Positions 37,363-47,472 of a DNA stretch of 64,000 nucleotides are shown here, piece by piece. The DNA comes from Thermotoga sp. SG1 (GTDB lineage: Bacteria; Thermotogota; Thermotogae; Thermotogales; Thermotogaceae). Numbering within the stretch: the stretch's first letter is position 1; every line of letters starts with the position of its first letter. Location of the stretch: assembly GCF_002865985.1 (NCBI RefSeq), contig NZ_LNDD01000005.1, positions 186,001 through 250,000 on the forward strand, written 5' to 3'. Below the pieces are notes generated by a model. The model did no database searches. It was not told where the DNA came from and saw only the letters and a list, made by a program, of their open reading frames with translations. A program made the translations under genes and the position numbers.

Positions 37363-38091
37363 GTGAAAGAAGCGGTTGTACTGGCATCGGGTGTGGGAAA
37401 AAGACTTAGAACTCTCACCAGAGAGATTCCCAAGGTTTTCTATAGATTTGTTGGCTGTGAACTGGTGAAATATCCGATGATCTCTCTGATGAAAAACGGT
37501 GTCGAGAGGTTCGTGATGATTGTGCCTGAGGGATACGAAGATTACGGCAAGAAGGTTCTGAAAGATCTCGGTGTGGAAGGTGTTGTGATAGAAAACAGCA
37601 GGGTTGAACTTGGGAACGCCTATTCCTTCTTTCTGAGCGAACCACATGTGAAGAGCGAGAGGTTTTTCCTCTCCTGTGGTGACTCGATTTTTCCACCGGA
37701 GGCACTGAAGAACGCTTTCGATGAGGATGAATTTCACATAAAACTGGGTGTGAGCAAAAGAAAAGATCTGATAGACCCTCAGGAAGCAAGTAAAGTACTC
37801 GTCGATGAAAACGGTCGTATCGTTAGAATAGGGAAGAAAGTCGATGAGTACAACTATTTCGATACAGGTGTTTTCATCATGACGAAAAAGGTCTATCGAC
37901 TCAGGGATGCCTTTTCGTGGTCGGAGGAGATCTCCCTGTATCAAGTTCTGCAAAAAGCAGTCGATCTTGGTATGGTTGTGAAGGTGTTCGATTTCGAGGA
38001 TGCACCGTGGACGGAGATAGACTCGCCGGAGGATCTGAACGAAAAGGTTTACGAACTGATGGAAAGGATAAAGGAGGGGATACCGTGTTGA
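37363..38091 (+). CDS. CTP:inositol-1-phosphate cytidylyltransferase (IPCT)
   Basis: The 242-residue nucleotidyltransferase has the signature VVLASGVGKRLRTLTREIPK at the N-terminus and DTGVFIMTKK and TEIDSPEDL near the end. Between ino1 and a CDP-alcohol phosphotransferase it is best read as IPCT, making CDP-inositol for DIP. In many hyperthermophiles IPCT and the transferase are one fused protein; here they are two overlapping genes (7 bases). The start is GTG 37363, or GTG 37360, behind GGAGGTGAT. Confidence 0.85.
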   Translation: MKEAVVLASGVGKRLRTLTREIPKVFYRFVGCELVKYPMISLMKNGVERFVMIVPEGYEDYGKKVLKDLGVEGVVIENSRVELGNAYSFFLSEPHVKSERFFLSCGDSIFPPEALKNAFDEDEFHIKLGVSKRKDLIDPQEASKVLVDENGRIVRIGKKVDEYNYFDTGVFIMTKKVYRLRDAFSWSEEISLYQVLQKAVDLGMVVKVFDFEDAPWTEIDSPEDLNEKVYELMERIKEGIPC

Positions 38092-38702
38092 GGAAGACCA
38101 CCGACGGGTGGGTCTCTTCCCTCCTGAACAGGAGAATCTCCACCAGAATAACGAACTTCATCCTGAAAAGGAACTGGAGCGTGACACCGAATCAGATGTC
38201 CTTTGTCAGTTTTTTGATCGGAATGATTGCTTTTCCGTTCTATCTGGTCAAAATGCCGTGGCTTGCGGGAATCTTCATTCAAATTTCTTCCACTCTGGAC
38301 GGGGTCGATGGAGAAATCGCCCGTGCCAGAAACATGAGTTCGAACTGGGGGGCCTTCTTCGACACCATGCTCGACAGGTTCGTCGATATTTTCGCTGTTT
38401 TCGGTGTTTCAATTTACGGGTATTTTGAAGGGGGTCTTTCCTTTCCTCTTCTTCTCTGGTCGATTCTTGCTGTCAGTGGATCTTTGATGGTGAGCTATCT
38501 TCACAGTGTTGGGAAGGTGTTCGGCACGCATCCTGCGCTGGTGGGAAAACTTTCTGGTTTTGCCTCAAGAGACGTCAGACTGTTTGTGATCTTTGTCTTT
38601 TCGCTGTTTGGAATGTACCTTCCTGCCCTTGTTTTTGTCTCTGTGTTGTCTTATGTTTACATTATAGGGAAATTTGTGGAACTTCTGGTGCTGAACAGGT
38701 GA
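38085..38702 (+). CDS. CDP-inositol:inositol-1-phosphate transferase (DIPPS), CDP-alcohol phosphotransferase family
   Basis: The 205-residue membrane protein has the complete CDP-alcohol phosphotransferase motif, D-x2-DG-x2-AR-x8-G-x3-D-x3-D, in DGVDGEIARARN through FFDTMLD. There are about six hydrophobic spans. It should condense CDP-inositol with inositol 1-phosphate to phospho-DIP. I chose GTG 38085 (AAGGAGGGG upstream); the open frame reaches back to 37917 but only out of phase over IPCT. A phosphatidylinositol-type role is the alternative, less likely here. Confidence 0.85.
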   Translation: MLRKTTDGWVSSLLNRRISTRITNFILKRNWSVTPNQMSFVSFLIGMIAFPFYLVKMPWLAGIFIQISSTLDGVDGEIARARNMSSNWGAFFDTMLDRFVDIFAVFGVSIYGYFEGGLSFPLLLWSILAVSGSLMVSYLHSVGKVFGTHPALVGKLSGFASRDVRLFVIFVFSLFGMYLPALVFVSVLSYVYIIGKFVELLVLNR

Positions 38703-38734
38703 TCTGGTGCTAAACTCTCCTTGAGGTGATGAAG

Positions 38735-39466
38735 GTGTTAGAACTCGTCGATGTCTGGTATGAAGTGGAAGGAAAGGCCATTTTGAGGGAGATAAATGCC
38801 CGTTTTGAAGAGAAAAAGGTTTACTCCATTCTTGGAACCAACGGCGCAGGAAAGAGCACCCTTGCGTATCTCATCATGGGACTTGAGGGATACAGACCCA
38901 CAAGAGGAAAGATCCTCCTTGATGGAGAGGATATAACGAACCTTTCCGTGACGGAGAGAGCCAGAAGGGGCATTACCCTCATGTGGCAGGAACCCGCTCG
39001 TTTCACGGGAATAAAGATCAGAGACTATCTGACACTTGGTGGGAAGAGAAAGGTTTCAGAGGGTGAACTTGAAAGAGTGCTTGAAATAGTGGGTTTGAGT
39101 CCTCTTCTTTATCTTGAAAGAAACGTCGATGAGAAACTGAGTGGTGGTGAAAGAAAGAGAGTGGAACTTGCCAGCATCCTCCTCATGAAACCCAGGTACA
39201 CCATCCTCGATGAACCCGATTCAGGAATAGACATAATGAGCCTTGAGATGATAGAAAGGGTCCTTTCCGAACTTGTGAGTGCGGGTGGTTCTGTGATTCT
39301 TGTCACCCACAGAGAGGAGATCGCCTTGGAAAGTGATTATGCCTTCCTCATCTGCGATGGAACCATTCTGAAAGAAGGAGATCCCTCAACGATTGTTCAG
39401 TTCTACAAAAACAGCTGTGACAGGTGTGATCATCCAAATGAGCCGCAAGAGGAGATGATCGGATGA
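38735..39466 (+). CDS. SufC-like ABC ATPase of a minimal SUF system (SmsC type)
   Basis: The ATPase of about 243 residues has Walker A LGTNGAGKST, the signature LSGGERKRVELASILLMKP, Walker B YTILDEPDSGID and the H-loop VTHREE, all SufC-like. It pairs with a single SufB/D-like gene that follows with a 4-base overlap, so this is a two-gene iron-sulphur assembly unit. A C-terminal CDRCDHP adds two cysteines. The start is uncertain: GTG 38735 has the best spacing to GAGGTG; ATG 38729 is the alternative. Confidence 0.85.
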   Translation: MLELVDVWYEVEGKAILREINARFEEKKVYSILGTNGAGKSTLAYLIMGLEGYRPTRGKILLDGEDITNLSVTERARRGITLMWQEPARFTGIKIRDYLTLGGKRKVSEGELERVLEIVGLSPLLYLERNVDEKLSGGERKRVELASILLMKPRYTILDEPDSGIDIMSLEMIERVLSELVSAGGSVILVTHREEIALESDYAFLICDGTILKEGDPSTIVQFYKNSCDRCDHPNEPQEEMIG

Positions 39467-40419
39467 TAGTCAAAGACTACAGAAAGGAATTTGAGGCACT
39501 GGCCAAGGCTTATGAGAAGGCGGGAGGAGACGTTTCCAAGTTCCTCGACAGGAGAATCGCATCGATAATAATAAGCGGCGATAAGGTCATAGGTCTGAAC
39601 GGTGTTGAAGGAGTGGAACTCACGCCACAGAGAATAGAAAACGGTGTACAGGTCGATATGAGAATAAAAGAGGGTGTGGTGGTGGAATATCCCGTTCACG
39701 TGTGTACGGGATACCTTGAGAAAAAAGGTCTTCAGCGGGTGATCTTCAACATAAAACTGGAAAAGGGGGCAAAAGCGATCTTTGTGGCACACTGCGTCTT
39801 TCCCTGGACGGAGGATTTCACCCATGATGCGTTGATGAACGTGGAACTGGAAGAAGGAGCCTGGATGGAGTACCACGACGAGCACATGCACAGCGAAACA
39901 GGATCTATAAACCTGATCACAAGATCGATAGCAAAAGTGGGAGAGGGTGCCGTTTACCGGAACACCTTTACCCTGGTGAAGACCAGGATAGGGACTTTGA
40001 AGGTTTTCATGGACGCCACGCTGGAAAAAGACTCGATTGGAGAGCTATACACGAAGGTGAAAGCCATCGAAGACGACGATGTGGAAGTGAAAGAAATTCT
40101 AAGACTGAATGAAGCAGGTGCAAGGGGGCTTGCCAAGACGAACGCAGTTGCACTAGACAGATCGAGGGTTTCCGTTGTGAACGAGGTCTATGGAAACGCG
40201 CCTCACACCAGAGGACACGTGGAATGTCTTGAGATCACGAAAGGAGACGCGGTGGATGTGAGAGCTCTTCCCGTCCTTGTTGTGAAGAATGACTCATCGG
40301 AACTCACTCATGAAGCCTCCATAGGAAGGGTCAACGCAAAGCAACTTGAGACCCTCATGGCGAAAGGCCTCACAGAAGAAGAAGCAACGGAGATGATCAT
40401 AAAAGGTGTTTTGACATGA
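39463..40419 (+). CDS. SufB/SufD-like scaffold of a minimal SUF system (SmsB type)
   Basis: The 318-residue protein is mostly the beta-helix core of SufB/SufD, much shorter than E. coli SufB (495). The C-terminal part matches SufB around HVECLEI and SSELTHEASIGR, ending in GLTEEEATEMIIKG. The position of SufB Cys405 appears to be alanine here. No SufS, SufU or second SufB/D gene is next to it. Such SufBC-only units were described as SMS, a proposed ancient form. An Fe-S assembly or repair role is likely. Confidence 0.85.
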   Translation: MIVKDYRKEFEALAKAYEKAGGDVSKFLDRRIASIIISGDKVIGLNGVEGVELTPQRIENGVQVDMRIKEGVVVEYPVHVCTGYLEKKGLQRVIFNIKLEKGAKAIFVAHCVFPWTEDFTHDALMNVELEEGAWMEYHDEHMHSETGSINLITRSIAKVGEGAVYRNTFTLVKTRIGTLKVFMDATLEKDSIGELYTKVKAIEDDDVEVKEILRLNEAGARGLAKTNAVALDRSRVSVVNEVYGNAPHTRGHVECLEITKGDAVDVRALPVLVVKNDSSELTHEASIGRVNAKQLETLMAKGLTEEEATEMIIKGVLT

Positions 40420-40439
40420 TGAAGATTTTGTTGTAAAAT
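40411..40439 (+). promoter_or_regulatory. Promoter of tRNA-Val
   Basis: A perfect TTGACA (40411-40416), 17-base spacer and TAAAAT (40434-40439) lie 12 bases before the tRNA. The -35 overlaps the last codons of the SufB-like gene, just before its stop at 40417-40419. Confidence 0.85.
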
Positions 40440-40451
40440 CCATAAACGGAT

Positions 40452-40526
40452 GGGTGCGTAGCTCAGTGGGAGAGCGCTTCCCTCACGAGGAAGAGGTCGC
40501 AGGTTCGAGTCCTGCCGCACCCACCA
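40452..40526 (+). tRNA. tRNA-Val (anticodon CAC)
   Basis: The 75-base cloverleaf has acceptor GGGTGCG/CGCACCC, anticodon stem CTTCC/GGAAG around loop CTCACGA (anticodon CAC), the T-loop TTCGAGT and an encoded CCA end. Confidence 0.96.
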
Positions 40527-40528
40527 GA

Positions 40529-40560
40529 GGGCTCCCTTCGAGGGAGCCGTTAATTTTTTT
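40529..40560 (+). terminator. Terminator after tRNA-Val
   Basis: A perfect 8-bp stem GGCTCCCT/AGGGAGCC (40529-40536 region with 40541-40548) is followed by GTTAA and a run of seven T. Confidence 0.9.
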
Positions 40561-40576
40561 GGAGGGAGGGATCGAA

Positions 40577-42653
<2,077 letters not shown>

Positions 42654-42695
42654 CATTAAGTTGCATTTTGTAGATCATTTTTCTCAGAATTGTTA

Positions 42696-42704
42696 TGATA
42701 AAAT
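42696..42704 (+). promoter_or_regulatory. Possible extended -10 promoter of Pel cassette 1
   Basis: TGATAAAAT (TAAAAT at 42699-42704) lies in the AT-rich gap after bfrA, 52 bases before the chosen pelG1 start. No good -35 is seen. Confidence 0.4.
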
Positions 42705-42755
42705 ATACAGAGACTTATGATAAAACACACAAAAAGCCGTAAGGGTGATTATAAA

Positions 42756-44102
42756 GTGGCTGGAATTTTTTTTAAATTTCCATTCTTTAGAGACACGTTT
42801 TTAGGCACTTCACTGGTTTTTCTCGTTTCGTTCTTCGAAAATAATTCTCTATGGTTCATTCCTTTGGTTCTCATAATTTTGGCATCAAAATTCGGTGTTT
42901 CCATTTCGTTTTCTATAATTGGAATTTTGTCATATTCATTCATTTTTTCAACTATGCTTCTAAGTGGGTTTGCAATGATTTTGGTAAGATCAATATCAGA
43001 CTTTTTGTATCTAAAGGACTCTCGAAAAATTTACGAAAACTATTCAGGAGCGATTGTTTTTGTGATTATGTTATCTTTTATGGTTGGAAATGTACTTTTC
43101 AGAGCATATCAATACAAAACACTTGCTGTTTGGTTGTTTGTTAGTTTTTCCGTTTTGCAAACTGTTTTATTGTTCGTCGGGGCTATTGAAAAAACACATG
43201 CTCTTGTTTTGCCTGTATTATTTATCTTTTCGTCATTGATAATACTCTTTAAAATTTTTGGAAATATCATCAATGAAAAATACTTGCTTGTAATAATTTC
43301 ATTTTCAATGGGTTTCTTGACCTTTATAGCGAATAGCATTATTACAAAACATTTAAGGATCTCAACTCATCTGAAATTTGACTTTCTTCATTATGCACGA
43401 AAGTATCCTGAACTACTGTTAATAGCGTTTTTTTACTATTTTTCCTACTGGATTGATAATATAATTATGTGGTTCAAAAAAGGATTAGAAGTAGCTCCTA
43501 ATATTATCATATCCCCTAACTACGATTTTCCGCTTTTTATAGCTGCTATTTCTTTTACACCAGCTATTGTTCTATTTAGTCTAGGTATTGAGACCACCTT
43601 TCTAAAAAAGTATCTATCTTTTTTCTCAGCTATAAAAAACAATAAAACATTAGAACAGATAGAAGCTCGATTGGAAGAAATTCAAGCCTCTATGAAACAT
43701 ATCCTTCTTGAGACAACGCTTGTAGCTATTACAATAGCTATTTTAGATTTATCAGCAAGCAAATTTTTGAATAAATGGCTCTCCAAGTTTTCAATAACAG
43801 TTTTTAGATTAGGAGCTATTGGGCATCTCTTCAATGTTATTTTTATGCTTATGCTGACAATACATCTGTATTTCAATTTTTATAAAGAAGCTTTTATAGG
43901 AGTCCTTATTTCTTTCTCTGTAAATCTGATCTTGACGGCATTTTGCAGATCAATGGCACCAGGCTTAGGTTTTTTATTGGCATTTTTTAGTGGTTCTGTG
44001 TTTCTTTTAAGAAAAATGAATCTAAAAGATTTGGTATTCAAAATTTACTCTTCTCAACAACATGGTTTGGAAAAAGTTGAAAGAATATCTTGGAGACCCT
44101 GA
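42756..44102 (+). CDS. PelG-like membrane protein, cassette 1
   Basis: The 448-residue polytopic protein (about 12 hydrophobic spans) is of the PelG family, MATE/flippase-like, which with PelD, PelE and PelF forms the inner-membrane complex that makes and exports Pel polysaccharide. It aligns along its length with the second copy: residues 1-20 (AGIFFKFPFFRDT against AGKSFDLIFSKNT), RKYPELLLIAFFYYFSYWIDNI against RKYPQLIFVGYFYYLSIWIDNF, and LGIETTFLKK against IAIETVFRRD. I chose GTG 42756 (after AGGGTGAT) because it matches the start of copy 2; an ATG at 42717 is in frame but has no ribosome site. The gene is AT-rich. Confidence 0.85.
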   Translation: MAGIFFKFPFFRDTFLGTSLVFLVSFFENNSLWFIPLVLIILASKFGVSISFSIIGILSYSFIFSTMLLSGFAMILVRSISDFLYLKDSRKIYENYSGAIVFVIMLSFMVGNVLFRAYQYKTLAVWLFVSFSVLQTVLLFVGAIEKTHALVLPVLFIFSSLIILFKIFGNIINEKYLLVIISFSMGFLTFIANSIITKHLRISTHLKFDFLHYARKYPELLLIAFFYYFSYWIDNIIMWFKKGLEVAPNIIISPNYDFPLFIAAISFTPAIVLFSLGIETTFLKKYLSFFSAIKNNKTLEQIEARLEEIQASMKHILLETTLVAITIAILDLSASKFLNKWLSKFSITVFRLGAIGHLFNVIFMLMLTIHLYFNFYKEAFIGVLISFSVNLILTAFCRSMAPGLGFLLAFFSGSVFLLRKMNLKDLVFKIYSSQQHGLEKVERISWRP

Positions 44103-45267
44103 AAAAAGGAAAGCAAACATATATTCTTTGATCGAAGTATTGATCATTTATTTGCTGGTTTATTTCATCACTTTGTTTGTTAAACATCAATATATTGAGC
44201 AACTATATATTGTACCATTAATAATTTTAATCACAAGATACCAATTTTTTGCCCAAATTTTGAATGTCTTTATGTATTCTCTATTTGTATTTTTTATTTC
44301 AAAAAGGATTTATCATTTTGAAGAAATGTTTCTACAATTTTGCATAATATTTTCAGCACTTGTTTCTTCTTTGTCGTACTGGAGTCACGTTGTTAAAATG
44401 TATTTTTTAGAAGAAAGCTTGAAAAGATCAAAAGTAAATCTAGAATCATTTAGAAAATATATTGAATACCTTGAAGATGTTGTAGATAAATTAAAAACAA
44501 AATTAATCTATGAAAACGAAGGAATAAGTGCTTTGATGTTAGAGTTATCGAAAATTCCTGCAGAAAATTTAAAAGAATTTGCGTATAATTTTTTGGAAAA
44601 AGTATCTGCTTTTTTGGAGATAAAAAAGTCAAGTTTCTATTTATACAGAAACGGTTTCTTAAGAATAATTGCCAGTATTGGTAATCCTTCATTCGGATTT
44701 TCTATCTCAGAGGATCAATCGCTGGTAGTAAAGAAAGCACTGGAAGAGGGTAGCTGTTCGATATTAGAAGTTTTTAACCAGTTTTCTCAATTAGAAAAGG
44801 AGCCTATACTGGCTGTCAGGATCGGGGATGAAAAAGAAATCTTAGGAGTTGTCATTGTGGAGGAACTTGAAGACCCTGTTCAATTGAGTAACATAGAGAA
44901 AAATCTGAAGGCACTTTCAGTTTGGTTCATTGCAAAATTGGAGAGAATCGAAAAGGATGCAGAAAAACACAGACTACCAGATGGAACATATACTGTTGAT
45001 TTTTATAATAAAATTAAGCGGCGTTTGATGGATTTCTTCGCAAAATATAGTCTTCCATTTTCAGAAATCTGTATTTCAATCTATGACCATGAATTAGATA
45101 AAGTTTTGAAAGCCATCAGATCAGAAGATTTAGCAACAAAGATTAAGATCTATAACAACAGAATTTTCTTAAAAATACTTCTACCTTTTTGTGACGAGGT
45201 GGGGCAAATTTCAGTATTGGAGAGATTGAAGCATGTTTCAAGAACGATTGAATTTTCGAATTGTTAA
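44062..45267 (+). CDS. PelD-like cyclic-di-GMP receptor, cassette 1
   Basis: The 401-residue protein has the PelD layout: about four N-terminal spans (residues 20-120), a coiled linker, a GAF domain (about 150-290; ISALMLELSKIPAENL, SFYLYRNGFLRIIASIG) and a degenerate GGDEF-like domain (about 300-390; LPDGTYTVDFYNKI). It lacks a GGDEF active site but keeps RSED (353-356), an RxxD I-site, followed by LATKIKI and LKILLPFCDEVG as in PelD. Cyclic-di-GMP binding there activates Pel synthesis in Pseudomonas. It overlaps pelG1 by 41 bases and pelE1 by 35. The start is uncertain, as the ribosome site is weak. Confidence 0.85.
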   Translation: MVWKKLKEYLGDPEKRKANIYSLIEVLIIYLLVYFITLFVKHQYIEQLYIVPLIILITRYQFFAQILNVFMYSLFVFFISKRIYHFEEMFLQFCIIFSALVSSLSYWSHVVKMYFLEESLKRSKVNLESFRKYIEYLEDVVDKLKTKLIYENEGISALMLELSKIPAENLKEFAYNFLEKVSAFLEIKKSSFYLYRNGFLRIIASIGNPSFGFSISEDQSLVVKKALEEGSCSILEVFNQFSQLEKEPILAVRIGDEKEILGVVIVEELEDPVQLSNIEKNLKALSVWFIAKLERIEKDAEKHRLPDGTYTVDFYNKIKRRLMDFFAKYSLPFSEICISIYDHELDKVLKAIRSEDLATKIKIYNNRIFLKILLPFCDEVGQISVLERLKHVSRTIEFSNC

Positions 45268-46102
45268 TTTAATCAATTTCTTCATAGCTTTTATCAATTT
45301 TTTAATGTGGTTAAACAAAAAAAACGACGTATTCGATTTGGTTCTCATTATAAATATTGTGATACATTTTGCTTTAAATAAAGACCTTTCTCAAGCTTTA
45401 ATTGCGCTTGTTACATATCCTTTTGGCTTGGTTATTTTTACAAAGGAAAAGGAAATTGATTTTCAAATTTATGATCAAGAGATGGAGGAAGACTTCCCAG
45501 TTTTAGAAGAAAAAAGATTGGAAATACTACCTTTAAAAGGAACTTCTTTGTTTGGAACTCCGAATGAAAAGAAAAAACTAATTCTTCAAATTGCAGAAGA
45601 TGTCAAGAGCGGAAAAGTATCATCAAATAAGGTCCTCCCTATTCTCCGTAAAATGGTGCTTGACTCACATCCGGATGTTGGATTGTATGCATCAGAAGCG
45701 ATTGAGAAAATAGAAGAACACTTTGGGACAATTGAGGAATCACTAGACAAATTAGTAGAAAATCTAAACGAAAAGAATATAAAAGTTGTTTTAGATTACA
45801 TAAAATCAGGATTCTTAGACGGGGATATAGGAAGCTTTTATAAGAACATTCTTAAGAAAGCATTGACTGAGAAATTGAAAAAAACAACAGTTTTACATCC
45901 AGAATTTTTCTCTCTTCTCTATGAAATTGAAGGTGATATTTCTATACTTTTAGAGGGATTTTTAAAAACAAAATCCCAAGAACTATATAAACAGCTGTTG
46001 AAAGAGATATTGAGGAAAAGGAACTACGAAGTTCTCAAGTTTTTAATGCTAGACGGTTCTTTAACAAATGGAGATAAAGATTCTTATAATTTTGTATCAT
46101 AA
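45233..46102 (+). CDS. PelE-like membrane protein, cassette 1
   Basis: The 289-residue protein has two N-terminal spans (IVNLINFFIAFINFLMWL and the following hydrophobic block to about 75), then a cytoplasmic helical repeat region with the PelE-like phrase LRKMVLDSHPDVGLYASEAIEKIEE. PelE interacts with PelD in the synthase complex. It aligns with copy 2 at 53097 (VVNLINFSIGLLNVGLWV; KDSDSDVVLYATESVEKV). The last 68 bases overlap the end of the convergent pelF1. Confidence 0.8.
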   Translation: MFQERLNFRIVNLINFFIAFINFLMWLNKKNDVFDLVLIINIVIHFALNKDLSQALIALVTYPFGLVIFTKEKEIDFQIYDQEMEEDFPVLEEKRLEILPLKGTSLFGTPNEKKKLILQIAEDVKSGKVSSNKVLPILRKMVLDSHPDVGLYASEAIEKIEEHFGTIEESLDKLVENLNEKNIKVVLDYIKSGFLDGDIGSFYKNILKKALTEKLKKTTVLHPEFFSLLYEIEGDISILLEGFLKTKSQELYKQLLKEILRKRNYEVLKFLMLDGSLTNGDKDSYNFVS

Positions 46103-47450
46103 GATCGAGTCTGTATTTCTTGCGAACATTTTTTTTGGCATTTTCAGAAAATACTTCTCTCATTTCTTTGTCTTCAAACAATTTTAATATAGCCTTTGCC
46201 ATTATCATGTGATTCTTAGGTGGGACGATAATTCCACACTGTCCCTCTTCATCATAGACTATTTCTTTACACGCCCCTACGTCAGTTGCTACAATAGGAA
46301 CTCCTGCTGCCATAGCTTCCAATATAACAAGAGGTTGCCCTTCCGATACACTACTTAGAAGAAGCACGTCAAGTTTAGGGTAGTATTCTCTTACATTTTG
46401 TGGCCCCAAGAATTCTACTGTATCTTCTAGAAAAAGATTCTTCGCTAATTTCTTACATTCTTCATAATAATCCTGTTCTTCATCAGTTGGACCAATTATT
46501 AGGAATTTTATCTTTTCATCTTTCAAGACATCCTTTACTATACGTATGGATCTTATAGCCGTTTTCACATCTTTTATTCTGGTAACTCTTCCTACGAAGC
46601 CTACTATGAATCCTTCATGTTTTTCTTTGGGTATATCAAATTTGTCTACATCAACTCCATTGGGTATTATTGTCATTTTTTCTGGATTAGCCCCAAGCTC
46701 CAGCTGGAAAAGTTGATTTTTTTTGAAAAGAGTCGTCAGTGAATCACACACATTATATGCCAACATGCTGATTGCTCTGAACAAATTAATCCACATAGGC
46801 TTGTAGTCTTCAGGAAGCCATTTGGAAATAATTATTTCTCTTTCCCTTTCTCTGTGGTAAATTCCATGCTCCGTTATTATCAGTGGAGTGTTGTAAAGAA
46901 ACTTCCCCACAATTCCAACAAGGGAAGCATAACCTGTACTTGGAACATGGAATATATCGCATTTTTCTGGAATAAACTGCAAAGAGTTTATAATGGGAAG
47001 AGTTAGATTTCTAACAATCCAATAATATTCAGTAAAACCTCTGTGATTAAAGAAATTTTTATATGTTTTGGTTACAATCTCCCAAAATTCTTTACTGGAG
47101 TATAATCTGTAAAAAGATTTTCCAGCGTTTTTCCTTATGAAATCTTCAAGTATAAGAACCAATTCTTTTAGACTTTGTCTTTTCAAAATTGCATCAGTTA
47201 GGGAACTAAGCATAGAAAAATCCGCTTCCTCAGGTATATTAGGATCATAGTCGCCAAAAATATTCAACTCATGTATACGAATCACATTCTTAGGAATTTT
47301 GTACCTGATCTCTCTTTTTTTCGAATCTGGGCGTAGGTGGTAAATTTCAAATTCAAATTCTGGAAGATTAGAAATGAGAGTTTGTATCCAACTTGAAACA
47401 CCACCTGTAACGTAAGGGTAAGTACCTTCAGCAATTAGACCTATTCTCAT
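46035..47450 (-). CDS. PelF-like glycosyltransferase (GT4), cassette 1
   Basis: The 471-residue cytosolic GT4 enzyme is the Pel polymerase type. It starts with GLIAEGTYPYVTGGVSSW, characteristic of PelF, then HVPSTGYASLVG, TEHGIYHREREREI, the UDP-binding VGFVGRVTRIKDVKTA and the E-x7-E motif in SEGQPLVILEAMAAG. PelF uses UDP-GalNAc in Pseudomonas; the sugar here is not known. ATG 47450 follows GGGAGTTGCC. It is read from the GH114 gene's operon on the minus strand, opposite to pelGDE1. Confidence 0.93.
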   Translation of the reverse strand: MRIGLIAEGTYPYVTGGVSSWIQTLISNLPEFEFEIYHLRPDSKKREIRYKIPKNVIRIHELNIFGDYDPNIPEEADFSMLSSLTDAILKRQSLKELVLILEDFIRKNAGKSFYRLYSSKEFWEIVTKTYKNFFNHRGFTEYYWIVRNLTLPIINSLQFIPEKCDIFHVPSTGYASLVGIVGKFLYNTPLIITEHGIYHREREREIIISKWLPEDYKPMWINLFRAISMLAYNVCDSLTTLFKKNQLFQLELGANPEKMTIIPNGVDVDKFDIPKEKHEGFIVGFVGRVTRIKDVKTAIRSIRIVKDVLKDEKIKFLIIGPTDEEQDYYEECKKLAKNLFLEDTVEFLGPQNVREYYPKLDVLLLSSVSEGQPLVILEAMAAGVPIVATDVGACKEIVYDEEGQCGIIVPPKNHMIMAKAILKLFEDKEMREVFSENAKKNVRKKYRLDLMIQNYKNLYLHLLKNRLALKT

Positions 47451-47472
47451 GGCAACTCCCACCGCCCCGGTA

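Noticed and set aside
37363-38702. A frameshift splitting a fused IPCT-DIPPS protein
   Set aside because: The second gene has its own ribosome site (AAGGAGGGG) and start, and, from memory, T. maritima also encodes the two activities separately.
42756-47450. Cassette 1 as a decaying copy of cassette 2
   Set aside because: All four frames are full length with their key motifs (E-x7-E, RxxD) intact, and no frameshifts are seen.
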